Assembly (NCBI RefSeq): GCF_003344785.1 | Contig: NZ_QPMK01000004.1 | Span: 1-64,000 of the forward strand | Reading direction: 5' to 3' | DNA: 64,000 nucleotides | Origin: Thalassococcus profundi | GTDB lineage: Bacteria; Pseudomonadota; Alphaproteobacteria; Rhodobacterales; Rhodobacteraceae | Shown here: positions 7,747 through 15,925 of the stretch, in pieces | How positions within the stretch are numbered: position 1 is the first letter of the stretch | Layout of the letters: every line of letters starts with the position of its first letter | The notes under the pieces: generated by a model | What the model saw: only the letters and a program-made list of their open reading frames with translations | Told to the model about the DNA's origin: nothing | Databases searched by the model: none | Position numbers and translations under genes: made by a program

Positions 7747-8661
7747 TCAGGCGCGTTCGAAAATGGCGTCCTGCGCAATGGAGCCGTGGCAAGTCACGCG
7801 GTTTTTGCCCGAGAGATCAATCAGATGCGCCAGCACGTTACGGATTGCGGCGGGCAGCAGCGCGGCCGGTGTGTCGGTGTAGATGCGGGCGGCGAGGCTC
7901 GCGGCATCGGTGGGGCCGGTGGCCAGCGCGTCGAGGATCGCGGCTTCGCGGCCGCGGCGGTGGGCCACCAGCCAGTCGAGCCGGGCGGCGGGATCGGCAA
8001 TCGGGGCGCCGTGGCCGGGGTGGAATACGCGCCAGTCGCGGGCGCGCAGCCGGGCGCAGGAGGACATGAAATCCGTGAGGTCGCCGTCCGGGGGCGAGAC
8101 CAGCGAGCTCGCCCAGCCCATGACGTGATCGCCGCAGAACAGCGCGTCGCCCCAGGCCAGCGAGATGTGGTTGCCGATGTGGCCCGGCGTGTGCAGCACC
8201 TCCAGCGTCCAGCCGTCGCCGGTGATCCGGTCGCCGTCGCGCACAGCCCGGTCGGGTGCAAAGCCCGCGTCGATGCCTTCGCCGCCGCCGGCCATCCCGC
8301 TTGCGGCAAGACGCTGCATGACCGCGCTGCGCCCCGCACGTGCTGCGCCGAACGCCAGAACCGGCGCGCCGGTGGCCTTCGCAAGCGGGCGGGCCAGGGG
8401 CGCATGGTCCAGATGCGCATGGGTCACGAGAATGTGGCTCACATGCTGGTCCGGTCCGACGGCCTCCAGCAGGGCCTGCAGATGCGCCGCGCTGTCCGGG
8501 CCGGGGTCGATCACCGCGAGCCCGCGGGTGCCCAGCAGGTAGCTGTTGGTGCCGCGGAAGGTCATCGGCGACGGATTCGGGGCCAGCACGCGGCGCAGAC
8601 CGGGGGCCAGCGTCTCGGCTGTGCCGGGCACAGGGTCGAAGCCGGGATCGGGATCGGTCAC
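7747..8661 (-). CDS. MBL-fold metallo-hydrolase (LACTB2-like)
   Basis: A 304-residue metallo-beta-lactamase-fold hydrolase. The metal-binding motif THAHLDH spans residues 80-86, further ligands are His161 in HTPGHIGNH and Asp178 in FCGDHVMGW, and HPGHG supplies the last His. The last 70 residues look like the winged-helix tail found in LACTB2-like proteins. Members are hydrolases or endoribonucleases, so the substrate is open. It is divergent from the histidine kinase at 8709 with only 47 bp between the starts. No other partner gene is evident. Confidence 0.88.
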   Translation of the reverse strand: MTDPDPGFDPVPGTAETLAPGLRRVLAPNPSPMTFRGTNSYLLGTRGLAVIDPGPDSAAHLQALLEAVGPDQHVSHILVTHAHLDHAPLARPLAKATGAPVLAFGAARAGRSAVMQRLAASGMAGGGEGIDAGFAPDRAVRDGDRITGDGWTLEVLHTPGHIGNHISLAWGDALFCGDHVMGWASSLVSPPDGDLTDFMSSCARLRARDWRVFHPGHGAPIADPAARLDWLVAHRRGREAAILDALATGPTDAASLAARIYTDTPAALLPAAIRNVLAHLIDLSGKNRVTCHGSIAQDAIFERA

Positions 8662-8708
8662 GCGTTTTCTCCATGGTGGCGGCGCGGGTCTTTGGCTAGC
8701 CTTAGCGC

Positions 8709-10004
8709 ATGTTCTTCCAATGGCTCAAACGCTATATGCCCCGCGGTCTCTACGGCCGCGCCTTGCTGATCCTGGTGCTGCCGGTGGTGACGCTGCAGCT
8801 TGTGGTCTCGGTCGTCTTCATCCAGCGCCATTTCGAAGGGGTGAGCGCGCAGATGAGCCGCGAGGTCGCGCGGGCGGTGAACCTCGCGCTGGACGAGGCG
8901 GCCCGAGACGGCACCGGCGAGATCGCCCGCGGACTGGGGATCGACCTGCGGGCGGTCGGCCCGGAGGCGGTGCCGGCAGAGGATCTTCGGCGCTGGTACG
9001 ATTTTTCTGGCATCGTGGTCACCCGGACGCTGCAGGGCGCGGTGCCGGGAGTGCAGCGGGTTCTGCTGCCGGACGACACCGACGTGCGGCTTTTCGTGGC
9101 GCGGGACGGGCTCTGGGAGGTGACGTTCCTGCGCCGTCGCGCATCGGCCTCGAACCCGCATCAGCTTTTGGTGAACATGGTGTTCTTCGGCGGGCTGATG
9201 ACGGTGATCGCCTATATCTACCTGCGCAACCAGCTACGCCCGATCACCCGGCTGGCGGCGGCGGCCGAGGCCTTCGGACGCGGGCGGCACGAACCCTACA
9301 CGCCGTCGGGCGCCATCGAGGTGCGGGCCGCCGGGGCGGCGTTTCTCGACATGCGCGCCCGGATCGAGCGGCAGATCGAACAGCGCACGATGATGCTCTC
9401 GGGGGTCAGCCACGACATGCGGACGCCGCTCACGCGGCTGCGGCTGGGTCTGTCGATGCTCGACGATGACGACCGGGTGGCGCTCGAGCGCGACGTCGAC
9501 GATTTGCAGACCTTGCTGGACGCTTTCCTGGATTTCGCGCGCGGTAATGCCGCAGGGGGCGACCCCGAAGAAACCGATCCGATCGCCATGGTGCAGGACA
9601 TCGTCGCGACAGCCGTTCGGGGCGGGCGCGACGTCCGCCTGAATGAAGCCCAAGGCACTGGCACGGCGCAGTTGCGGCCCGCCGCGATGCGCCGCGCGGT
9701 GGACAACCTGATCGGCAATGCGGTGCGATATGGCACGCGGGCTGAAGTATCCGTGCAGATGACCGAAAAGTCGCTGCGCATCCGCGTGGAGGACGACGGG
9801 CCGGGCATCCCGCTCGCGCAGCGCGAAGAGGCGCTACGGCCCTTTGTGCGGCTCGATCCCGCGCGCAACCAGGACCGGGGGTCGGGGGTCGGGCTGGGAC
9901 TGGCCATCGCGGCGGATATCGCGCGCGGGCACGGCGGCGTCCTGCGCTTGGGCCAGAGCGACCGGCTGGGCGGTCTTTGCGCCGACATCGTCATCGCGCG
10001 GTGA
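8709..10004 (+). CDS. EnvZ-like sensor histidine kinase
   Basis: A 431-residue inner-membrane kinase. Two transmembrane helices (about 17-38 and 152-172) bracket a roughly 110-residue periplasmic domain. A HAMP linker follows (LRPITRLAAAAEAFG), then the dimerisation helix with phospho-acceptor His235 in SGVSHDMRTPLTRLRLGL. The ATPase domain has the N box (NLIGNAVRYG) and the G boxes DDGPGIP and GSGVGLGLAI. The H-box sequence is of the EnvZ/OmpR type. No response regulator lies beside it, so its OmpR-type partner must be elsewhere or outside the window. The signal is unknown. Confidence 0.92.
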   Translation: MFFQWLKRYMPRGLYGRALLILVLPVVTLQLVVSVVFIQRHFEGVSAQMSREVARAVNLALDEAARDGTGEIARGLGIDLRAVGPEAVPAEDLRRWYDFSGIVVTRTLQGAVPGVQRVLLPDDTDVRLFVARDGLWEVTFLRRRASASNPHQLLVNMVFFGGLMTVIAYIYLRNQLRPITRLAAAAEAFGRGRHEPYTPSGAIEVRAAGAAFLDMRARIERQIEQRTMMLSGVSHDMRTPLTRLRLGLSMLDDDDRVALERDVDDLQTLLDAFLDFARGNAAGGDPEETDPIAMVQDIVATAVRGGRDVRLNEAQGTGTAQLRPAAMRRAVDNLIGNAVRYGTRAEVSVQMTEKSLRIRVEDDGPGIPLAQREEALRPFVRLDPARNQDRGSGVGLGLAIAADIARGHGGVLRLGQSDRLGGLCADIVIAR

Positions 10005-10166
10005 CGGCGGATTTGCTCAAAATTCTATAAAAATACAATAAAATCAAATGATTTTGCCTTGAATCCGCCATTGGCGTTTCACGCTTTGGTCTTTGCCGGG
10101 AAGGTATCTGACAGGGCTCATGCAGCGGGGTCCGCCCCGCGTCACCGAACCCCGAAGGAGACCCCG

Positions 10167-10457
10167 ATGAATACCGCTTTGCTCGCCTGTGCCCTCGTGG
10201 CCGTCACCGCCACCGGTGCCACCGCCGATATCCAGGGCTTTGCCACCGGCCTGTCCCGCGACATCGACGACGCCAGCGTCTGGACAGTTGCGGGCGGCCC
10301 GCCGCGGAATTTTCAGGGCGACTATTACACGACGTCGAACAATTGCACCTATCGTCGGGCGCAGGCGCCGGGCTATGCGCCCAACTGGATCCTGGTGCTC
10401 AATCCACATCATATAGGCCGCCCCAGTGCCCACCGCGGCTGCCCGGGAATGCTTTGA
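10167..10457 (+). CDS. Small exported hypothetical protein
   Basis: The ATG at 10167 has a strong GAAGGAG site 6 bp upstream. The 96-residue product starts with a clear Sec signal peptide (MNTALLACALVAVTATGATA, cleavage likely before DIQGF). The mature part, about 75 residues, has two Cys (in NNCTYRR and RGCPGML) that could pair, plus several aromatic residues. I do not recognise the family. It stands alone between the kinase and the thioesterase, with an AT-rich leader upstream (10016-10060, including AAAATC-N4-GATTTT at 10040-10055) and a terminator after it. It is therefore probably its own transcription unit. Confidence 0.75.
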   Translation: MNTALLACALVAVTATGATADIQGFATGLSRDIDDASVWTVAGGPPRNFQGDYYTTSNNCTYRRAQAPGYAPNWILVLNPHHIGRPSAHRGCPGML

Positions 10458-10509
10458 CAACCCATTTCGGTATGTCTTGAGACATGGCGTTTACCGGTCT
10501 GGAAAATCT

Positions 10510-10550
10510 CCCGGTTGCCGGAATTTCCCTGCAGCCGGGGGCTTTTTTTT
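10510..10550 (+). terminator. Rho-independent terminator
   Basis: CCCGGTTGC (10510-10518) pairs with GCAGCCGGG (10531-10539), allowing one G-T pair. It is followed by GGC and eight T (10543-10550). It ends the transcript of the small exported protein about 50 bp upstream. Confidence 0.85.
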
Positions 10551-10625
10551 GCTTTGCGTCTTGGGTAGCTTGACCGCCGGGCCGCAGGGAAAAGCAGCGC
10601 AGGAACGAGGGGGACCGGACGGCGC

Positions 10626-11069
10626 ATGCCAGCGTATACCTTTTTCACCGACGCGCGGCTTGGCGATTGCGGCACGGGCGGGCTGATGCATCTGCCGCGC
10701 TATTACGAGATGATTCACGGCGTCATCGAAAACTGGTTCGAAGAGGCGCTGGACTGGCCGATGGGGCAGATGCAGGGCAGCGACCATCTGGGGCTGGTCA
10801 CCGTCGATCTGACCACGGAATTTCCCGCGCCCAGCCGGCTGGGCGATCGGCTGGCCTGGAAACTATCGGTGAGGGACATCGGGCGGTCGTCGATGCGGTT
10901 GCGGATCTCCGCGGATACGGGCGGCGATGCGCGGGTGCGCGCAACCCTGACGTTGGTGCTGGTCGAAACCCGTGCGGTCCGCAGCCGGCGCTGGCCCGAT
11001 GCGATCCGCGCCCGGGCCGAGGATTTCATGCTCGCGCCGCCGCCGGACGCCGCGGGCTCAGCGGACTGA
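10626..11069 (+). CDS. Acyl-CoA thioesterase, 4-hydroxybenzoyl-CoA thioesterase type
   Basis: A 147-residue hot-dog-fold protein. The segment LGDCGTGGLMHLPRYYEMIHG has the Asp-containing motif of the 4HBT/YbgC family, where the Asp (here Asp14) is catalytic and the aromatic YY marks the substrate tunnel. The rest follows the family pattern (VTVDLTTEFPAPSRLGDRL, then SMRLRISA). Such enzymes hydrolyse short or aromatic acyl-CoA esters in the cytoplasm. The gene ends 12 bp inside the convergent hybrid kinase gene. No aromatic degradation genes are adjacent, so the substrate is open. Confidence 0.85.
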   Translation: MPAYTFFTDARLGDCGTGGLMHLPRYYEMIHGVIENWFEEALDWPMGQMQGSDHLGLVTVDLTTEFPAPSRLGDRLAWKLSVRDIGRSSMRLRISADTGGDARVRATLTLVLVETRAVRSRRWPDAIRARAEDFMLAPPPDAAGSAD

Positions 11070-13277
11070 CTCGACAGCGGCCCGCGCCGAGGTTTCCAGG
11101 AATCGTGCCAGCTTGTGCCGGTCCAGCGGTTTGGGCAGCAGTTCGAGCCCGCGGTCGGCGCAGGCCTGGCGCAGTTCCGGGGCACGGTCGGCGGTGACGA
11201 GGGCACAGGGGAGGGTGCCCAGGTCGCGGGCGATCTCGTCGTAAAGCTCGAGCCCGGTCAGCCCGGACCCCAGCCGGTAATCCAGCAGCAGCGCATCCGG
11301 CGCCAGGTCCAGGTCGCGCAAGAGCTCTCGCGCAGTGACGGCGTCTTCGGCCTCAAGCACGTTCACCCCCCAACTTTCCACAAGGATGGTGATTGCGCGG
11401 CGCAGTTGCGGGTCGTTCTCGACCAGCAGCACGATCAGCCCGGCATGGGCCAGCCCGGTGGCATAGACCCGCCGGGCGCTTTGCGTGCGGCGCGGGGCGG
11501 CGCGATCGACGATTGGGACGTTGACCATGAAACACGCTCCGCGTCCCGGTTCGGACCAAAGCCCCAAAGGATGGCCCAGCCGCGCACAGGCGCGTTCCAC
11601 GATGGCAAGGCCCAGGCCCAGACCGTCGTTGCTGCTGGCGGTGGTGTCGAGCCGCTTGAACTCTTCGAAGATGGTGCCCTGGTCGGCTTCGGCGATGCCG
11701 GGCCCGGTGTCCCAGACCTCGATCCGGGCCGATCCCGCGCTGCGCCGGGCACCGACCACGACGCGGCCGGTGTCGGTGTAGCGGATGGCGTTGGCCATGA
11801 GGTTCTGCACCACCCGGCGCAGGTATGCCGGATCGGTTTCAACGGTGAGTGAACTGTCTAGCACCCGCAGCGTCAGACCCTTGCGGTCGGCCATGACCTC
11901 CATCTCGTCGCGCAGCGGGGCGAAGATTTCGCGCAGCGCCACGGGCCGGATGTCGAAGCTCAGCCCGTCGGATTCCAGCTTGGAGATGTCCAGCAGCGCG
12001 TCGATCAGCTGCTCGGCGCTCGACAGGGCGGATTCGGCCTTGCCCAGCACCTGCCGGTCGCGGTCATCGGGCAGGCGGTCGGCAAGCGAAGACAGGAACA
12101 GCTTTGCCGCCGACAGCGGCTGCAAGAGGTCGTGGCTTGCCGCCGCGACAAAGCGCGACTTCGACGCATTGGCGCGCTCCGCGGCGCTCAGCGCGTCCTC
12201 GAGTTCCAAGGTGCGCTCCATCACACGCTGTTCGAGGATCTCGTTCAGATCCGACAGCTTCTGTGCGGCCTCGCGTTCGGCGGTGACATCGGTGACCGAG
12301 ATCACGAACCCGCCGTCGGGCATGCCGCGGCCAAAGATCTGCAGGCTGGACTGGGCGCCGTCGCGGACCTCGAAGGACACCGGCGGGCGCGGTCCGGCGG
12401 CCAGCGCCCAGAGGCGGAAGCCATCGCGGTCGAGGCCGCGGACAAAGCGGAATTCGTCGTCGAGCTGGTCCAGCAGCCCGATGAAGGTCACGCCCAGCTG
12501 CAGGCGCCGGGCGGGCAGGGACAGCAGCGCCCCCAGCTTCTGGTTCCAGCCTACCAGCCGCGCATCCTCATCGAAGATGCAGACGCCCTGATTCAGGTGG
12601 TCGAGCGTGGCACGGATCATCCGCGCCTGTTTGTCCTTGAGCCGCGTGCGCTCCTGCCGTTCGAGCCGGATGAGGTCGGTCACGTCGGTCTGCAGCACCA
12701 CGGTGCCGCCCGTGGCGGTGCGGTGTTCGCTGACCTGGACCCAGCGGTCCTGGCTCAGCTGCACGTTGAACATCACGTGCCGGTCCTTGTGCCTCTGAAT
12801 GCGCTTGGCGGTCCAGCTTTCGGCGGTTTCGCCCTTGGGCAGGGCCAGATGCGCCGAGCGGCTGACCTGTGCGACGTATTCGGCAAAGCTCAGCCCCGGG
12901 TCGAGCTGCGGTACCGTGTCGCGGAAATACCTGCAGAAACGCGAATTGCACATCACCAGCACATCCGCCCCGTCGAAGAGGGCGAAGCCCTCGGACACGG
13001 TTTCGATGGCATCGGCCAGGTTGCGGCGGGCCGCCTCGGTTTCCTGGTTGGCGCGGGCCAGCTGCGCGTTGCTGTCGTGCAGCAGGTCCAGCGTCCGCTC
13101 CAGCTCCAGCGTGCGTTCGCGCACGCGTTTTTCCAGCAGCGCCGCGCGTTCGAACTGGGCATAGGCGGCGCCCGACTGCGCGGTGTCGTATTCCACGCGC
13201 TTCATCAGCGCCGCGGCGATGGTCTGCAGCTTGGCGTTCTGTTCCTCGATGCTGTCGGCGGGGTTGATCAGCGACAT
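11058..13277 (-). CDS. Hybrid sensor histidine kinase, NahK/ErcS'-like
   Basis: A 739-residue cytoplasmic hybrid kinase with no transmembrane helix. In order it has a coiled coil (about 40-90), two PAS domains (about 90-200 and 220-335), a second coiled coil, a HisKA domain with His382 in AAASHDLLQPLSAAKLFLS, an ATPase domain (NLMANAIRY, DTGPGIAE, GLGLGLAI) and a C-terminal receiver with Asp666 (LLLDYRLG) and Lys716. The H-box SHDLLQPL and this layout match Pseudomonas NahK/ErcS'. It starts 3 bp after the FIST gene, as nahK follows nosP. The FIST protein should therefore control it, and its phosphate probably passes to the NarL-type regulator of the same operon. Confidence 0.9.
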   Translation of the reverse strand: MSLINPADSIEEQNAKLQTIAAALMKRVEYDTAQSGAAYAQFERAALLEKRVRERTLELERTLDLLHDSNAQLARANQETEAARRNLADAIETVSEGFALFDGADVLVMCNSRFCRYFRDTVPQLDPGLSFAEYVAQVSRSAHLALPKGETAESWTAKRIQRHKDRHVMFNVQLSQDRWVQVSEHRTATGGTVVLQTDVTDLIRLERQERTRLKDKQARMIRATLDHLNQGVCIFDEDARLVGWNQKLGALLSLPARRLQLGVTFIGLLDQLDDEFRFVRGLDRDGFRLWALAAGPRPPVSFEVRDGAQSSLQIFGRGMPDGGFVISVTDVTAEREAAQKLSDLNEILEQRVMERTLELEDALSAAERANASKSRFVAAASHDLLQPLSAAKLFLSSLADRLPDDRDRQVLGKAESALSSAEQLIDALLDISKLESDGLSFDIRPVALREIFAPLRDEMEVMADRKGLTLRVLDSSLTVETDPAYLRRVVQNLMANAIRYTDTGRVVVGARRSAGSARIEVWDTGPGIAEADQGTIFEEFKRLDTTASSNDGLGLGLAIVERACARLGHPLGLWSEPGRGACFMVNVPIVDRAAPRRTQSARRVYATGLAHAGLIVLLVENDPQLRRAITILVESWGVNVLEAEDAVTARELLRDLDLAPDALLLDYRLGSGLTGLELYDEIARDLGTLPCALVTADRAPELRQACADRGLELLPKPLDRHKLARFLETSARAAVESVR

Positions 13278-13280
13278 GGG

Positions 13281-14459
13281 CTAGCGGTCTTCGTCCTCGG
13301 GCGGGTAGATGGCGACGCCGGTGAAGGTCTGGTTGACGTGCAGCGCGCCGATCTGTTCGCCGTAGGTGTTGAAACCGATCACCCGCTTGTCGCGCAGGAT
13401 CTGCGACAGTTCGCGGGTCTTCTGGGTCTGGCCCGCCTCGATCTTGCGCAGGATGCAGTCGCAGCCGAGGATATGCTGCGGCGCGCCCTCGCGTTCCAGC
13501 GCATCCAGTTCGCGGCGCAGGTGGCCGGCGATGTCGGTGTGATCGGCCAGCGTGAGCACCATGCCCTCGTCGATGGCGGAAAAGAAAATCAGCTCGCCGT
13601 CCTCGGTCACCTGCCGGATGGCGCGGACGTGGTGGCTGTCGCCCAGCCTGACCACCACCGGATGGGCGGCAAAGATGAAGGGATCGAGCTGCGTCGGGTC
13701 CTTGCCCAGCAGCCGCGCGTATTCCGCCGCTGCGGGGGCACCGTTGATCTGGCTCACCAGCCGCTGGTCGAGCTTTGCCCGGGTCACCACCATGCGGGTC
13801 TCGGTCGGCACGAGGTGATCGAGGCTGAAGACCTTCGCCCGGCAGCGGCTGCGCACCAGCGCGACAAGGGCCGCGTTCTGCACCACCGCGCCGTTGCGCG
13901 ACAGGTAGGTCTGCCTGAAGCTTGTCCCGTCGCCCGAGGACCCGCCGAAGAGCGGCATCGGACCCAGCCCCGCGGCCAGCATCGCGGTCAGGTTCTCTTC
14001 GCGCATCGACAGGCCATCGACCATGAGGAACACGAATTCCGAGGTCATCTCGGGCGCCTGACGGGTCAGCGCCAGGCGGCGTTGGATCAGTTCGTCGATC
14101 ACTGTCTGCTCGTCCAGCGTGTCGAGCCCGTCGATCACGTAGCTCACCACTGAGAAGAGGTCGGACGGATATCCTACGGCGATGATCTGGCCGTCCTCAT
14201 AGCCGTCGCGACCCAGCTCGCCGGCGGTGGTGCAGGCCAGCACGTCGGCCTCTCCGAAGCGGCCGATGGCGGCGTTGGTCAGAGCGTGGAAATCCGCCTG
14301 CGGAGAGATGAAGAGGCAGACCAGGTCGAGCGCCCGGTCGCCGAGATCGGCGCAGATGGCGTCGATCGGGGCAGGGTGGTCGCAGGCCACCTGCGCGACG
14401 CAAAGCGCCGCATCCTGCCGGGCGCCGTCAGCGGTCGCGTCGCGCTGTGCTCCATCCAC
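13281..14459 (-). CDS. FIST-domain sensory protein (NosP-like)
   Basis: A 392-residue soluble protein made of FIST_N (about 30-230; core FGGSSGDGTSF at 171-181) and FIST_C (about 235-380; ends RVIGFNTYGEQIGALHVNQTFTG). FIST proteins sense small molecules. In Pseudomonas aeruginosa the homologous NosP binds nitric oxide through haem and inhibits the kinase NahK encoded next to it. The same pairing here supports a NO-sensing role, but the haem ligand cannot be assigned from sequence alone; His277 and His374 are among the candidates. It appears to start at GTG (14459) behind GGGGGAGGACAGG and lies 46 bp after the response regulator gene. Confidence 0.85.
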   Translation of the reverse strand: MDGAQRDATADGARQDAALCVAQVACDHPAPIDAICADLGDRALDLVCLFISPQADFHALTNAAIGRFGEADVLACTTAGELGRDGYEDGQIIAVGYPSDLFSVVSYVIDGLDTLDEQTVIDELIQRRLALTRQAPEMTSEFVFLMVDGLSMREENLTAMLAAGLGPMPLFGGSSGDGTSFRQTYLSRNGAVVQNAALVALVRSRCRAKVFSLDHLVPTETRMVVTRAKLDQRLVSQINGAPAAAEYARLLGKDPTQLDPFIFAAHPVVVRLGDSHHVRAIRQVTEDGELIFFSAIDEGMVLTLADHTDIAGHLRRELDALEREGAPQHILGCDCILRKIEAGQTQKTRELSQILRDKRVIGFNTYGEQIGALHVNQTFTGVAIYPPEDEDR

Positions 14460-14505
14460 TGGTCACCTGTCCTCCCCCGTGATCTCCCTTGCCACGATAG
14501 GCGCG

Positions 14506-15201
14506 TCATTCGTCGCCTGGCAAGACCTTGGAAAACCGGGCCTCCTGCGCGATCAGCACCGCCTGGGTGCGGCTGTGCACCCCGAGCTTGCGCATGATCG
14601 CGGTGACATGCGCCTTTACCGTGGTTTCGGCAATCGACAGGTCGAAGGCGATCTGCTTGTTGAGCTTGCCCTCGCAGATCAGCGACAGGATGCGCGATTG
14701 CTGATTGGTGAGACTCGCCAACCGCCCGATGGCATCGCCCGGCGTTCCGTCGCCGTCGTTGCCGCCCTCCGGGTCGATATAGCCGTCGGGGACGAAGGTG
14801 CGGCCCGTCTCCAGCGCCTCGATGGCGCGGCGGAACACGGCGCGCTGCGAATGTTTCGGCACGAATCCATCCGCCCCGGCCTTGAGCGCGTGGCAGATCA
14901 TCCGGTTGTCCGCCATGGAGCTGGCGATGAGGATCGCCGCGCGCGGCGCGGAATGGCGCAGGCGCACCAGCCCGTCGAGTCCGTTCACGTCGGGCAGGTT
15001 CAGGTCGAGGATGATGAGGTCGCTCGGCTGTTCCTCCAGCGCCGACATCGCCGCCTCGAGCGTGCCGGCGGTGCGGACGGTGTCGAAATCCGCGATGGAT
15101 TGCAACGTCAGCGTCAGCGCGTCGCAAAAGAGCGGATGGTCGTCGACCACCAGGGCAGAGGTCGGGGTTTGGGCGCGGGGGTGCATCGCTGCGTCGGTCA
15201 T
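14506..15201 (-). CDS. LuxR/NarL-family response regulator
   Basis: A 231-residue regulator. The receiver domain (about 14-130) has the acidic pair VVDDHPLF, phospho-acceptor Asp66 in IILDLNLPDVNG and Lys116 in GFVPKHS. The LuxR-type DNA-binding domain (about 165-228) has LTNQQSRILSLICEGKLNKQ and TTVKAHVTAIMRKL. The ATG at 15201 is chosen because the receiver begins soon after it and AAGGAC lies 8 bp upstream. It is the first gene of the operon with the FIST protein and hybrid kinase. In Pseudomonas a NarL-type regulator (AgmR/ErbR) is also encoded near nosP-nahK. Two inverted repeats upstream may be its own sites. Confidence 0.93.
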   Translation of the reverse strand: MTDAAMHPRAQTPTSALVVDDHPLFCDALTLTLQSIADFDTVRTAGTLEAAMSALEEQPSDLIILDLNLPDVNGLDGLVRLRHSAPRAAILIASSMADNRMICHALKAGADGFVPKHSQRAVFRRAIEALETGRTFVPDGYIDPEGGNDGDGTPGDAIGRLASLTNQQSRILSLICEGKLNKQIAFDLSIAETTVKAHVTAIMRKLGVHSRTQAVLIAQEARFSKVLPGDE

Positions 15202-15925
15202 CTGCGGGTCCTTGGCCTTTGCCGTCAGCCTACTGCGGCGCGGGCCACGGGTCACTTGTCGAAAGGTCTTATTTGGACCAATGCCCGCATCTTGGTCGGA
15301 AGCCTGTCGCGGCCTTTGAAGACAATGCCTGTCAGGTGTCAGGCATAACCGGAGTTTGTGGCCCATTGGTGACCCAGATCGCGAACTGGACACGAATGCG
15401 GATGCTCGGGCGTCTTCCTGCGACTGTCCGGAATGCGCCCTTTACAGACGGCCCCCCCTTTCCTCCAGGCACGGAATCGAGGCCGCCACTGGCGGCCGCC
15501 GTGTCAGCGCCGGACCGGCCCCATTGGCCAGCGCTTTGTCCGTCTTGGGCACTCAGCTCTCCGCAACGACGGACCTGGCGACCATAAAGCGCATCAGCTC
15601 AGCCGCCAGATGCGCCGTCCCCCGGTCCGGCGCTGGCACGACTGGGCGATGTCCGCCTCGTCTGCACTGCAAATCCTTGCCTGTCTCGCGTCGAAGGTCC
15701 GATGCCGGGCGGGCCTGTTTGGCAATCGGCGCAGTATTGCCAGGCTGGGTCGATTGAAGACATTCGGAAGACCCGAGGGGGTGAGGCGCTTTGACACGGC
15801 CTTCGGATGCGTCCCCGGGGCAACGGAACGGCCGATGCAACGCCGCGGCGCTATGCGGACTTGGCTCCGGCCCGTCCGGCGTTCCGGCGTCCTACATGGC
15901 CATGCGGTGCCGCAGGTCGGCGGCC
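15202..15925. other. 724-bp non-coding stretch with inverted repeats
   Basis: No convincing gene on either strand: the open frames here are Arg/Pro-rich artefacts of high GC. Next to the response regulator lie two clean inverted repeats, GACCAA-N10-TTGGTC (15276-15297) and ATGCCTG-N8-CAGGCAT (15325-15346), 75-145 bp before its start. Farther along GCGCATC-N13-GATGCGC (15589-15615) forms a weak hairpin. The remainder to the livM stop looks like decayed DNA with nothing I can name. Confidence 0.5.
15276..15346 (-). promoter_or_regulatory. Inverted repeats upstream of the regulator-FIST-kinase operon
   Basis: GACCAA (15276-15281) with TTGGTC (15292-15297), and ATGCCTG (15325-15331) with CAGGCAT (15340-15346), are perfect inverted repeats with 10- and 8-bp spacers. 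They lie upstream of the response regulator start at 15201 and have the size of NarL/LuxR-type sites. Autoregulation is an inference. Confidence 0.4.

Noticed and set aside
12132-14153. A long plus-strand open frame opposite the hybrid kinase and FIST genes
   Set aside because: Low-complexity composition and no family features; the minus-strand genes are unambiguous.
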